64,000 nucleotides of DNA from Streptomyces aureoverticillatus (lineage in GTDB: Bacteria > Actinomycetota > Actinomycetes > Streptomycetales > Streptomycetaceae). Of the stretch, positions 1-8,235 are shown piece by piece. A model generated the notes under the pieces. That model was not told the origin of the DNA and did no database searches. It saw nothing but the letters and a program-made list of their open reading frames with translations. Made by a program: the position numbers and the translations under genes. The stretch spans positions 620,001 to 684,000 of the forward strand of contig NZ_BMSY01000002.1 of assembly GCF_014649395.1 (NCBI RefSeq), read 5' to 3'. Within the stretch, counting starts at the first letter, position 1; each line of letters starts with the position of its first letter.

Positions 1-168
1 GCCCTTGACCCGTACCTCGACCTGGCTGCCCGGCGTCGCGTTCTCCGGGCTGACCTGGGCCTTCACCTGGGCCTGGTCATGTGCGGATGCCGGCCCCGGG
101 GCCACTGCGAGTACGGCGGCGAGGGTGATCGCCCCCGCCCCACGCACGGCAAGCGAACATATACACAT
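1..168 (-). CDS. Secreted protein, N-terminal part (runs off the window)
   Basis: Only the first 56 codons are present; the gene continues beyond base 1. The start ATG (168-166) has an AGGAGG-like Shine-Dalgarno six bases upstream. The product begins with a short basic stretch, a hydrophobic core rich in Ala, Val and Leu, and an APGPASA-like signal peptidase site at about residue 33. The mature part begins AHDQAQVKAQV and looks like the edge strand of a beta-sandwich domain (VSPENATPGSQVEVRV). That pattern suits an exported surface or sortase-associated protein, but the domain cannot be named from so little sequence. Confidence 0.7.
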   Translation of the reverse strand, partial: MCICSLAVRGAGAITLAAVLAVAPGPASAHDQAQVKAQVSPENATPGSQVEVRVKG

Positions 169-245
169 CGTGAACCTCCTGTACCAGCAGGTTCCCGCTG
201 TGCGGGGCAGCCCGCATCCCCGGGTCACCCGTCCGTGCCCCGCAA

Positions 246-360
246 GGGGCGCGGGGAACTGCGCGCTCAGCCCAAGAAAAGCCGCAGACGCGTCTGCCAA
301 ATTGCTGAGCAGACGCGTCTGCGGCTTTTTCGTGGCTGGCCGCGCAGTTCCCCGCGCCCC
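246..360. repeat. Nested inverted repeat, REP-like element and bidirectional terminator
   Basis: Two palindromes are nested. The outer arms are GGGGCGCGGGGAACTGCGCG (246-265) and its exact complement (341-360). The inner arms are AAAAGCCGCAGACGCGTCTG (277-296) and its complement (310-329), which runs into TTTTT at 326-330. The inner hairpin with its T-run looks like a rho-independent terminator for the NagD-like gene, which ends at 394 on the minus strand, and would work in either direction. The outer sequence resembles short elements that I recall as scattered through many Streptomyces genomes. Confidence 0.8.
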
Positions 361-393
361 TTAAGGGAACAGTCCCTGAGGTGGGCCTCGGGG

Positions 394-1173
394 TCAGACG
401 CGGTCCACCAGGTCCGCGATGGAGTCGACGATGTTCGAGGGGCGGAACGGGTGGCGGTCGATGTCGGCGCGGGTCGTCAGGCCCGTGAGGACCAGGAAGG
501 TCTCCATGCCCGCTTCCAGTCCGGCGAGGACATCCGTGTCCATGCGGTCACCGATCATCGCGCTGGTCTCCGAGTGCGCCCCGATCGCGTTCAGCCCCGT
601 CCGCATCATCAGAGGATTCGGCTTGCCCGCGAAGTACGGCTGCTTGCCGGTCGCCTTCGTGATGAGGGCGGCCACGGCACCGGTGGCGGGCAGCGGGCCC
701 TCCGTGGAGGGGCCCGTCTCGTCGGGGTTGGTGCAGATGAACCGCGCGCCGCCGTTGATGAGCCGGACGGCCTTCGTCATGGCCTCGAACGAGTACGTCC
801 GGGTCTCGCCGAGGACCACGTAGTCGGGCGCGTGGTCGGTGAGGACGTACCCGATGTCGTGCAGGGCCGTGGTGAGACCGGCCTCGCCGATGACGTACGC
901 CGTGCCGCCCGGCCGCTGGTCGTCGAGGAACTTCGCGGTGGCGAGCGCGGAGGTCCAGATGTTGTCGACGGGGACTTCGAGCCCCATGCGGGTCAGTCGC
1001 GCCTGGAGGTCACGGGCGGTGTAGATGGAGTTGTTCGTGAGGACCAGGAACGGCTTCCCGGACTCGCGGAGCTTCTTGATGAACGCGTCGGCGCCGGGGA
1101 TCGGCACGCCTTCGTGGATGAGTACGCCGTCCATGTCGGTGAGCCACGATTCGATGGGCTTGCGCTCTGCCAT
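394..1173 (-). CDS. HAD-IIA family hydrolase (NagD-like sugar phosphatase)
   Basis: This 259-residue protein belongs to the NagD/PGP-type haloacid dehalogenase superfamily, cytosolic phosphatases acting on small phosphorylated metabolites. The nucleophile motif DMDG follows WLT near the N terminus, motif II is in LVLTNNS, the class IIA cap follows, and the C-terminal GDRMDTD motif binds magnesium. ATG at 1173 is preferred over an in-frame GTG three codons upstream because AGGAG lies eight bases before it. It sits just downstream of the phosphonate-type transporter operon in the same direction, but a strong stem-loop separates them, so it is probably a separate unit. The substrate is unknown. 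Confidence 0.88.
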   Translation of the reverse strand: MAERKPIESWLTDMDGVLIHEGVPIPGADAFIKKLRESGKPFLVLTNNSIYTARDLQARLTRMGLEVPVDNIWTSALATAKFLDDQRPGGTAYVIGEAGLTTALHDIGYVLTDHAPDYVVLGETRTYSFEAMTKAVRLINGGARFICTNPDETGPSTEGPLPATGAVAALITKATGKQPYFAGKPNPLMMRTGLNAIGAHSETSAMIGDRMDTDVLAGLEAGMETFLVLTGLTTRADIDRHPFRPSNIVDSIADLVDRV

Positions 1174-1209
1174 GGGGTGCACTCCTGCGGTCTGCGCGAA
1201 CTGAAACTG

Positions 1210-1247
1210 CTGGGGGCGCCGGGACGCCAGTGTTCCGGCGCCCCCAG
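1210..1247 (-). terminator. Stem-loop downstream of the solute-binding protein gene
   Basis: CTGGGGGCGCCGG (1210-1222) pairs perfectly with CCGGCGCCCCCAG (1235-1247) around a 12-base loop. It lies between the transporter operon end (1368) and the NagD-like gene start (1173), both on the minus strand. There is no T-run, as is common for Streptomyces terminators. Confidence 0.6.
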
Positions 1248-1367
1248 CGTAATCACGAAGCGCTGATCTTCACCCCGTCGATCACCCTTAACCAGTCGGG
1301 GCCTCCGCCGGCTCGGGGCCTCCGCCGGCTCGGGGCGACGGCTGGTTCGGGGCGACAGCGGCGGTGC

Positions 1368-2453
1368 TCAGCTGCCGGTGGCCGACTTCCAGTCCTCGAC
1401 GTACGACTTGAGGTTCTCGGAGATGTCGGCCCAGTCCGGCTCGAAGACCTCGACGCCGTCGATGATCTTGTCGAGGGCGATGGCGTTGGCGTCGGTGGCC
1501 TTGATGTCCTTGCGCGCGGCGAAGCCGCCGCCGATCTCGCTGACCTGCTGCTGCGCCTTCCGGCTGAGCAGGTAGTCGAGGAACTTCCTGGCGTTGGCGT
1601 CGTGCGGGGCCTTGTTCACCAGGCCGGCGGCGTACGGCAGCGCGAAGGTGGTGGGCTTCTTGCCCTGCTTCGCCGGGAACCAGATGCCGAGGTTCGGCAT
1701 GTCCTTGGACTGCGCGTAGTTCATCTGTACGTCGCCGTTGGCCACGAGCAGTTCGCCCTTGTCGACCTTGGGGGCGAGCTTGCCGGTGGAGGCGGACGGG
1801 CCGACGTTGTTGGACTGGAGCTTCTCCAGGTACTTCATGGCGGGCTCCTTGCCGCCGAAGTCGTGCATCGCCTTGATGAGGACGGCGGTCCCGTCGCCCG
1901 CGACACCGGGTGTGGAGTACTGGAGCTTGTTCTTGTACGAGTCGTCCGTCAGCTCGTCCCAGGTCCTGGGCGCCTTGGAGCCGCCCAGCTCCTTCTTGTT
2001 GTAGATGAACCCGAAGTAGTTGTTCACGACGGAGGTCCACTTGCCGTCGGGCGCCTTGTTCGCGCCGTCGACCTGCTCGGACCCCTTCGGCTCGTACGCC
2101 TTGAGCAGGCCCTTCTCGTCGGCCTGCTGGATGAAGGGCGGCAGCGTGATGATGACGTCGGCCTGGGTGTTGGACTTCTCGCGGACGGCGCGCTGCACCA
2201 TCTCGCCGGAGCCGCCCTCGACGTACTTGACCTTGATGCCGGTCTTCTTCTCGAAGTCCTTGAAGACCGTGTCGTACCAGCCGTCGCCGTTCTCGCCCTT
2301 GAGGCCGTCGGCGCTGTAGACGGTGACGACCTTGGCGTCGGAGGCGGCGGAGTCGCCGCCGCAGGCGGTGAGGGTACCGGCGAGGACGAGGCCGCCGGAG
2401 ACGGCGGCGAGCGCCCGGACGGGGACGCGGGAGTGGCGGGGCAGGCGGGACAT
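1368..2453 (-). CDS. ABC transporter substrate-binding lipoprotein (probable phosphonate, 2-aminoethylphosphonate type)
   Basis: This 361-residue family 1 extracellular solute-binding protein has a twin-basic N terminus, a hydrophobic segment and a lipobox ending LTAC at about residue 33, so it should be an acylated lipoprotein on the outer face of the membrane. The mature domain starts VVTVYSADGLKGENG, like the iron/thiamine/phosphonate-type binding proteins. ATG at 2453 has AGGAG 11 bases upstream. Two permease genes and an ATPase lie immediately upstream in the same direction. The substrate is inferred from the phosphonatase-like hydrolase and FAD oxidoreductase of the operon; a sulfonate, iron or thiamine ligand cannot be excluded from this protein alone. 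Confidence 0.8.
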   Translation of the reverse strand: MSRLPRHSRVPVRALAAVSGGLVLAGTLTACGGDSAASDAKVVTVYSADGLKGENGDGWYDTVFKDFEKKTGIKVKYVEGGSGEMVQRAVREKSNTQADVIITLPPFIQQADEKGLLKAYEPKGSEQVDGANKAPDGKWTSVVNNYFGFIYNKKELGGSKAPRTWDELTDDSYKNKLQYSTPGVAGDGTAVLIKAMHDFGGKEPAMKYLEKLQSNNVGPSASTGKLAPKVDKGELLVANGDVQMNYAQSKDMPNLGIWFPAKQGKKPTTFALPYAAGLVNKAPHDANARKFLDYLLSRKAQQQVSEIGGGFAARKDIKATDANAIALDKIIDGVEVFEPDWADISENLKSYVEDWKSATGS

Positions 2454-2512
2454 GACGTGTCGTACTCCTATCGGGTCACAACGGGACACAGGGGGAAGGG
2501 AGTTGGGGAAGG

Positions 2513-3340
2513 TCAGCGGTAGGAGGCGCGCGTACGGATCCGGGAGACGGCGAAGAGGACAAGCAGCGTCGCCGCCATGAGGACCACGGCCAGGGCGGCG
2601 CCGGTGAAGGTGGCGCCGCGGTCGGTGGCCGCGTAGATCCGCACGGGGAGCGGGGTCCAGTCCGGCGGGTAGAGCATCATCGTGGCGCTCAGCTCGCCCA
2701 TGGACAGGGCGAAGCAGAGGCCCGCGGCCGCGGTCAGGGACGGCAGCAGCAGCGGCAGCTTGACCCGCCACAGGACGTACGCGGGCCGGGCGCCGAGTGA
2801 CGCCGCGGCCTGCTCGTACGCCGGGTCGAGACGCAGGATGGCCGCCGAGACCGACTGATGGGCGAACGCCGTGACAAGAATGGCGTGCGCCAGGACGACG
2901 ATCGTGGACGTGCCGTTGAGGATCATCGGCGGCTTGCTGAAGGCGACGAGGACGGCGAGGCCCACGACCACCGACGGCACGGCGACGGGCAGCATGAACA
3001 GGGTGTCCAGGGTCCGCCCGCACAGCCGGGAAAGGCGGGACGTGCCGTCCCCGCGCTGCTTGAGCCGGGTGGCGGCCAGCGCCGCCCAGGTGCCCGCGGC
3101 CAGCGCGATGAGGCTGGCGCCGAGCGCGGTGAGCAGGCTGGTGGTGAGGGCCTGGAGGGATTCGCCGCGGGTGGCGGCGGAGTAGTGCTCGCCGGTGAAG
3201 CCGGACGGGAAGGCCCCCGACCAGTGCCCGGCGAACGACGCCGCGACGATCACGACCAGCGGCAGCGCGAACAGCGGCAGGAACAGGACGAAGAACACCG
3301 TCCAGGTCGCCCACCTGCCCTTGCGGCTATGCACCAGCAC
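2513..3340 (-). CDS. ABC transporter permease (second subunit)
   Basis: This 275-residue integral membrane protein of the binding-protein-dependent transport family has about six hydrophobic segments. The conserved EAA loop that contacts the ATPase reads EQAAASLGARPAYVLWRV. The GTG start at 3340 overlaps the end of the upstream permease gene by 14 bases, which indicates translational coupling; a second GTG two codons later is an alternative. It should form a heterodimeric channel with the 3327-4199 product and receive substrate from the lipoprotein encoded downstream. Confidence 0.87.
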   Translation of the reverse strand: MLVHSRKGRWATWTVFFVLFLPLFALPLVVIVAASFAGHWSGAFPSGFTGEHYSAATRGESLQALTTSLLTALGASLIALAAGTWAALAATRLKQRGDGTSRLSRLCGRTLDTLFMLPVAVPSVVVGLAVLVAFSKPPMILNGTSTIVVLAHAILVTAFAHQSVSAAILRLDPAYEQAAASLGARPAYVLWRVKLPLLLPSLTAAAGLCFALSMGELSATMMLYPPDWTPLPVRIYAATDRGATFTGAALAVVLMAATLLVLFAVSRIRTRASYR

Positions 3341-4199
3341 GACGGCTCACCACCCGGTAAAGGCCGTACAGGCCCACGGAGATCGCGATGTTGACGACGG
3401 CGACGACACAGGCCGCCGGGTAGTCGGACTCGAGCATCGCCTTGCTGTAGACGAGCATCGGCAGCGTCGTGACGTCCTTGGCCCCGGTGAAGAGCACGAT
3501 CCCGAACTCGTTCAGGCACATCACCAGGACGAGGCTGCCGCCGGCGGCGAGCGCGGGCAGGGCCTCCGGCAGGATCACCTTCCGTACGACACGCAACGGC
3601 CGCGCGCCCAGCGAGGAGGCGACCTCCAGCTGTGCCGTGTCGATCTGTGAGAACGCGGCGAGCAGCGGCCGCATCACGAACGGCGTGAAGTACGTGATCT
3701 CGGCGAGCAGCACGCCCCACGGCGTGGTCAGGAACTGGAACGGACCGTCGCCGCTCGCCCCCGTCGCATCCGTCCACAGCCCGTTGGCCATGCCCTTCGT
3801 TCCGTAGATGAACAGCAGCGCGAGCGTGATGAGGAACGACGGGAAGGACAGAAACACGTCGATGAACTTGGCGACGGCCTTCCCTCCGGGGAACGGCACG
3901 AACGCGATGACCAGCGCGAGCGCGAACCCGAGCACGAGACACCCGACGGTGGCCCCGACCGCCAGCCACACCGTCGTCCCGAGCGCCTCCCGAAACGACT
4001 CGGAGCCGAAGACGTCGGAGTAGGGCTGGAGCGAGGTCCCCCCGGTGTCGGGCTGCACGGACTGCTGCACGACCAGGGCAAGCGGGTAGAGGAACACCAG
4101 GGCAAGGCCGGTGACCGGAGGCAATGCCCATACCCATGCGGGAACCTTGAGAGAGGGCTTGGTCTTCTGCCCGGCCGCAGTGAGCGTGGCGCTAGCCAT
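3327..4199 (-). CDS. ABC transporter permease (first subunit)
   Basis: This 290-residue polytopic membrane protein begins MASATLTAAGQKTKPSLKV and carries the EAA-loop signature EVASSLGARPLRVVRKV near residue 190. The start overlaps the end of the ATPase gene by eight bases, and the end overlaps the next permease gene. The pair of unequal permeases, rather than one fused protein, matches the layout I know for 2-aminoethylphosphonate and iron(III)-type uptake systems. Confidence 0.87.
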   Translation of the reverse strand: MASATLTAAGQKTKPSLKVPAWVWALPPVTGLALVFLYPLALVVQQSVQPDTGGTSLQPYSDVFGSESFREALGTTVWLAVGATVGCLVLGFALALVIAFVPFPGGKAVAKFIDVFLSFPSFLITLALLFIYGTKGMANGLWTDATGASGDGPFQFLTTPWGVLLAEITYFTPFVMRPLLAAFSQIDTAQLEVASSLGARPLRVVRKVILPEALPALAAGGSLVLVMCLNEFGIVLFTGAKDVTTLPMLVYSKAMLESDYPAACVVAVVNIAISVGLYGLYRVVSRRAGA

Positions 4200-5274
4200 G
4201 GGTCACTCCGGCGGAGAGCAGCACCGCGTCCTCGGGTGCGAAGTGCACCGTGACCTCCTCGCCGAGCGAGGGCGGCTCCCGAAGCTCCCGCACATCCGCC
4301 TTCACGGAGTGACCCCCCACATCGACGTACAGCCGATGCGTGGCCCCCCGCCACTGCACCTCGGACACCGTCCCTGTAAGGGAGTTGGGCCCGGGCCCCA
4401 GCCCGACAAGATGCGGCCGCACGCACAGCGTGGCCGTAACCCCGGCGGCGACATCCCCCGTGTCGACCTTCAACTCGGCCCCGCCCAGGGAAACCGCCCC
4501 CTCCCCCACAGAGACCGGCAGCAGATTCGCGTTGCCCACGAACGAGGCCGTGAACGCGGTCCGGGGCGCCCGGTACAGCTCCTGCGGAGTCCCGCAGTCC
4601 TGCAACCGAGCCCGGTCCATGACGGCGATCCGATCGGCGAGAGTGAGCGCCTCGACCTGATCATGGGTGACGTACAGAATGGAGACATCCGGCAACTCCC
4701 GGTGCAGCCGGGCGAGTTCGGCCAGCATCCCGGACCGAAGCTGCGCGTCGAGCGCGGACAGCGGCTCGTCGAGGAGGAGCACCCCCGGCCGGATGGCCAG
4801 CGCCCGCGCGATGGCGACGCGTTGCTGCTGCCCGCCGGACAGCTCACGCGGGAACCGCTTGGCGTACGCGGCCATCCCGGTCATCTCCAGGGCGTCGGCC
4901 ACCCGCCCAGGAACCTCCGCCCTGGCCACCTTCTGCGCCTTCAGGCCGAAGGCCACGTTCTCCTCGACCCGCATGTGCGGGAACAGCGCGTACTGCTGGA
5001 CGACCATGCCGATGCCGCGCCGGTGCGGCGGCAGCTCGGTCACGTCGCGGTCGCCGATGAACACCCGCCCGGAGGCGGGCCGCACGAACCCGGCGACGGC
5101 CCGCAGCGCGGTGGTCTTCCCGGATCCGGAGGGCCCGAGCAGCGCCATGACCTCGCCGGGCTCCACGGTGAGGTCAAGGCCGTCGAGCACTGTGTTCTCG
5201 CCGTTCTTGCCGTACGCGACCGACACCGAGTCGAAGCGTATGCCGCTGCTCGCCATGCCTGCGCCGCTACTCAT
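4192..5274 (-). CDS. ABC transporter ATP-binding protein with TOBE-type C-terminal domain
   Basis: This 360-residue cytosolic ATPase drives the importer. Walker A (GPSGSGKTT, around residue 47), the ABC signature LSGGQQQR, Walker B LLLDEPLSALD and the switch histidine of ILYVTHDQ are all intact. Residues after about 235 form a TOBE-like regulatory domain, as in CysA, PotA and FbpC. ATG at 5274 overlaps the end of the hydrolase gene by eight bases. An in-frame ATG at 5256 is possible, since neither has a strong Shine-Dalgarno. Confidence 0.88.
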   Translation of the reverse strand: MSSGAGMASSGIRFDSVSVAYGKNGENTVLDGLDLTVEPGEVMALLGPSGSGKTTALRAVAGFVRPASGRVFIGDRDVTELPPHRRGIGMVVQQYALFPHMRVEENVAFGLKAQKVARAEVPGRVADALEMTGMAAYAKRFPRELSGGQQQRVAIARALAIRPGVLLLDEPLSALDAQLRSGMLAELARLHRELPDVSILYVTHDQVEALTLADRIAVMDRARLQDCGTPQELYRAPRTAFTASFVGNANLLPVSVGEGAVSLGGAELKVDTGDVAAGVTATLCVRPHLVGLGPGPNSLTGTVSEVQWRGATHRLYVDVGGHSVKADVRELREPPSLGEEVTVHFAPEDAVLLSAGVTHG

Positions 5275-6007
5275 CGCCCGAAGCCCTGAAGCCCCGCAGC
5301 AGCGCGGGCAGTTCGGCCACCGAGCCGAGCACGTGGGTGGCCCCGGCGTCGGCGAGCGCGGCGGCGTCGTGGGCGCCGGTGAGGACACCGGCGACGACCC
5401 CGGCCCCGGCGCGCACCCCGCTGCGCATGTCGTACGCGGTGTCGCCGGCCACGGCGATCTCGTGCACGGAGTCGGCGGCGCCGGTGCGCAGGAACGCGGC
5501 GAGCACCATGTCCGGGTACGGCCGCCCGCGACCGCCCGCGTCGGCGGGGCACAGGGTGAGCCCGACGAGGTCGCGCCAGCCGAGGGCGTCGAGGATGGCG
5601 TCCTGGGTGACGCGGGCGAAGCCGGTGGTCAGCGCCACGGTCAGGCCCGCGGACGTCAGCTCCTCGATGGCTTCGCGCGCCCCGGGGACCGGCGCGATGT
5701 GGCCGCCGTCCACCAGGTCCCCGTACGCCTTCTCGAAGGCCACGTTCGCCTGCTGCGCGAGCGCCTCGTCGCCGAACAGGTGCCGGAAGACGGAGATCTT
5801 CGACTCGCCCATGGTGGCGCGGACGTACTCCAGCTTCGCGGCGTGGTCGGCGGAGCCCTCCTCGACGCCGAGCTCGCGCGCGGCGGCGGAGAAGGCCCGC
5901 TCGACCAGGCCCCCGTCGGCGACGGTGGTCCCGGCCATGTCGAGCACCACGAGGCGTACGTTCTCGGTCGGCCCGTCGGGCAGCTTGTCGGTCAACTTCC
6001 TCACCAT
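5267..6007 (-). CDS. Phosphonatase-like HAD hydrolase (PhnX-like, TIGR03351 type)
   Basis: This 246-residue HAD enzyme has the phosphonoacetaldehyde hydrolase version of motif I, DMAGTT (Asp23, with Ala at the usual acid position). A lysine in the cap motif MGESK (Lys70) aligns with the MGxxK motif that supplies the Schiff-base lysine in true PhnX. It therefore probably cleaves the C-P bond of phosphonoacetaldehyde or a close analogue. The ATG overlaps the FAD oxidoreductase stop codon within ATGGTGA, indicating coupling. The family is recalled as co-occurring with the FAD protein upstream and with phosphonate transporters. Substrate identity remains inference. Confidence 0.8.
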   Translation of the reverse strand: MVRKLTDKLPDGPTENVRLVVLDMAGTTVADGGLVERAFSAAARELGVEEGSADHAAKLEYVRATMGESKISVFRHLFGDEALAQQANVAFEKAYGDLVDGGHIAPVPGAREAIEELTSAGLTVALTTGFARVTQDAILDALGWRDLVGLTLCPADAGGRGRPYPDMVLAAFLRTGAADSVHEIAVAGDTAYDMRSGVRAGAGVVAGVLTGAHDAAALADAGATHVLGSVAELPALLRGFRASGDE

Positions 6008-7125
6008 CCCAGCTCGTCGGCGGTCTTCTCGGCGATCGCGGGCGAGCAGGTCATGCCGCGCCCGCCGGGCCCGGTGACCAGCCAGACGCCGTCGCGCACC
6101 TGCTCGCGGTGGACGACCCGGCTGGTGTCGACACACTGCGCGTACACCCCCGCCCAGCGCCGCCGGATCTTCGGCAGCGGCCGCCCCAGGAAGCCCTCGA
6201 CGACCTCGGTGAGGTGGTCGTAGGGGTCTTCGAGGGTGTCGAAGGCGAAGGGGTGCTCGTATTCGTGGGTGTCGCCGATGGTCAGGCCGCCGTCGGCGCG
6301 CTGCACCATGAGCAGCTGCATCTTGTGGGCGGCGGCGGTCGGCTCCTGAGCCTGCCCGGCGTTGAGGGCGTCCAACTCCGGTGACTTGTACGCCGGGTAG
6401 TAGCGGAAGCTGTCGGCGTCGGCGACGGAGGTGGTGAGCGGCTCGCCCAGCGGGTCGGTCTGCATCATCTGCAGGCGGACGCGGCGCACGGGCAGCTCGG
6501 GGGCGAGTTCCCGCACCAGGCCGCCGAGCCAGGCGCCGGTGCACAGCACCACGACGTCACCGGTGTGCACGTCGCCGTGGTCGTCGCGCACCGCGCTGCC
6601 GCTTCCGAGAACCTCGCGGACCTCGCGCCCCGGCAGGAACGTGTAGCGAGGGGAGGCCAACAGGGCTTCGCGCAGCCGCAGTTGGGCCGTTCGCGGCTCG
6701 ACCGCCGCGTCCCGCTCGCACCACAGCGCGGCGCTGAACTCGCCGCGCAGCGCCGGGTTGAGCGCGCGGGCCTCGTCGGCACCGAGCAGTTTGTAGCCGC
6801 GGGCGGCGGCGTCCGGGCGGGCGAGCGCAGCCTCGGCGACGGCGTGCTCGCGCTCGTTGCGTACGAGGGTCAGCGAGCCGTTGGCGCGGAAGCCCAGGCC
6901 CGGCACGCGGGCGCCGATCCCCTCCCACAGCTCACGGGCGCGCAGGGCGGTGTCCAGCTCCTCGCCGCCCGCGCGGCCGCTGACCCATATCTGCCCGAAG
7001 TTGCGCAGCGACGCCCCGCGCGCCTCGCTCTCGCGCTCGATCTGTACGACCTCGTGGCCGCGCTCCACTGCGTGCCAGGCGTGCATGGTTCCCACCACGC
7101 CGGCTCCTACGACGATGACTCTCAC
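6001..7125 (-). CDS. FAD-dependent oxidoreductase (TIGR03364-type, phosphonate-linked)
   Basis: This 374-residue DAO-fold flavoprotein has the Rossmann motif VIVVGAGVVGT at its extreme N terminus and the acidic end of beta-2 in VVQIE. The C-terminal VTGPGGRGMT is typical of glycine and D-amino-acid oxidase relatives. The GTG start (7125) has AGGAG ten bases upstream. In this operon it is likely to oxidise an amino-phosphonate, for example to the aldehyde used by the downstream phosphonatase-like enzyme. This would replace the PhnW transaminase, which is absent from the window. That reaction is inferred from context; the family membership is fairly firm. Confidence 0.75.
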   Translation of the reverse strand: MRVIVVGAGVVGTMHAWHAVERGHEVVQIERESEARGASLRNFGQIWVSGRAGGEELDTALRARELWEGIGARVPGLGFRANGSLTLVRNEREHAVAEAALARPDAAARGYKLLGADEARALNPALRGEFSAALWCERDAAVEPRTAQLRLREALLASPRYTFLPGREVREVLGSGSAVRDDHGDVHTGDVVVLCTGAWLGGLVRELAPELPVRRVRLQMMQTDPLGEPLTTSVADADSFRYYPAYKSPELDALNAGQAQEPTAAAHKMQLLMVQRADGGLTIGDTHEYEHPFAFDTLEDPYDHLTEVVEGFLGRPLPKIRRRWAGVYAQCVDTSRVVHREQVRDGVWLVTGPGGRGMTCSPAIAEKTADELGW

Positions 7126-7198
7126 GACGGCCACGCTCCTGTCGACGGGTGACCCGGCGGGGGCCGGTCGGCAACGGGACGGTGAACGGCCGCTCAAG

Positions 7199-7245
7199 CT
7201 TGGCCTAGACCCGTTATCGTTCCGTAATCATCGTGGACCAATTGA
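7199..7245 (-). promoter_or_regulatory. Probable promoter and GntR operator of the phosphonate operon
   Basis: The 138-base gap upstream of the FAD oxidoreductase holds an imperfect palindrome, TGGCCTAGACC (7201-7211). It resembles the TGGTCTAGACCA core bound by HutC-subfamily GntR regulators such as DasR and PhnF. A second half-site, TGGTCC, lies upstream (about 7235-7240) within the most AT-rich stretch of the gap. The neighbouring GntR gene is the likely regulator. No binding data exist here. Confidence 0.4.
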
Positions 7246-7263
7246 CGTACAGGAAGAGGGGGT

Positions 7264-8055
7264 TCAGCCCTCGCCGCCGGCCAGGTGGGTCGTGAAGGAG
7301 AACCGGTCGCCGCGGTAGAGGGTGCGCACGCGCTCCAGGGGCTGTCCCTGGGTGTCGCGCGAGACGCGGTGGATCAGGAGCATGGGCAGCGCGGGCGGCG
7401 TCCCGATGAGCAGCGCCTCGCGCGGGGTCGCGAGCACGGTCTCGATGCGCTCGTCGGCGTCGCCGAAGGAGATGCCGAGCCGTTCGCGCAGGTAGGCGTA
7501 GAAGGACGAGTCGGGCTCGAAGTCCTGGTCCAGGCGCGGCACCCGCTCCACGGACACGTACGTCGACTCCAGGCCCACCCGCTCGTCGTCCGCGAGCAGC
7601 ACGCGCTCCATGTGCCAGACGGGCTCCCCGACCGGGACCCCTATGTCGGCGGCGAGCGCGGCCGTGCAGGGGAAGCGGTCGAGCGAGATGAGGTTGCGTC
7701 CGGGGGTGCGGCCCTGTCTGCGGACGCCCTCGGTGTAGCTGGCGAGGGACAGGGGCTGTTCCAGCTTGGGCCCGGCGACGACGGTGCCGCGGCCCTGGCG
7801 GCGCAGCCGTCCTTCGAGGAGCAGCTCCCGCAGCGCCTGCCGCACGGTCTCGCGTGCGACCTCGTACCGCTCGGCCAGGTCCCGCTCGGTGGGCAGGGCC
7901 CGCCCGTCGCCCAACTCGTCGATCAGCTCCGCGATGCGGGCCTTGACGGCGTAGTACTTGGGGATGCGGCCGTGCTCGGGGATGCCGGAGCGGATCGGCG
8001 CTCCGGGGGCCTGGTCGCGCAGGTGGGCGGGCGGGGCGGCGTCGGGGTTGTCCAC
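7264..8055 (-). CDS. GntR family regulator, HutC/UTRA subfamily
   Basis: This 263-residue DNA-binding protein has an N-terminal winged helix at about residues 33-98, with the GntR signature LPTERDLAERYEVARETVRQ, followed by a UTRA ligand-binding domain to the C terminus. The GTG start at 8055 follows a compact non-coding stretch. It is encoded just upstream of the FAD oxidoreductase in the same direction, so it is most simply the local repressor, released by a phosphonate or phosphonate-derived ligand. The family fits DasR/PhnF-like repressors. The ligand is not shown by the sequence. Confidence 0.87.
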   Translation of the reverse strand: MDNPDAAPPAHLRDQAPGAPIRSGIPEHGRIPKYYAVKARIAELIDELGDGRALPTERDLAERYEVARETVRQALRELLLEGRLRRQGRGTVVAGPKLEQPLSLASYTEGVRRQGRTPGRNLISLDRFPCTAALAADIGVPVGEPVWHMERVLLADDERVGLESTYVSVERVPRLDQDFEPDSSFYAYLRERLGISFGDADERIETVLATPREALLIGTPPALPMLLIHRVSRDTQGQPLERVRTLYRGDRFSFTTHLAGGEG

Positions 8056-8235
8056 GGGCAGATGTTCGCACGTCGGGGGGTGTGGGCGGGCCGCGCGGTC
8101 GGGGCGGGGGCGCGGCCTGTGCCGGGGGGGTCCGGTACGGGGTGGCGGTACGAGGAAGGCCGGGCCCGTGCCGCCGGACTTGCTTGGCTGGGGGCGGCAC
8201 GGACTCGGCCTTTCCTGACGGGTGGGACCGGCTGA

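Noticed and set aside
1230..2522. 430-codon plus-strand frame opposite the solute-binding lipoprotein
   Set aside because: Val/Gly/Leu low-complexity shadow; the minus-strand lipoprotein has a lipobox and conserved start.
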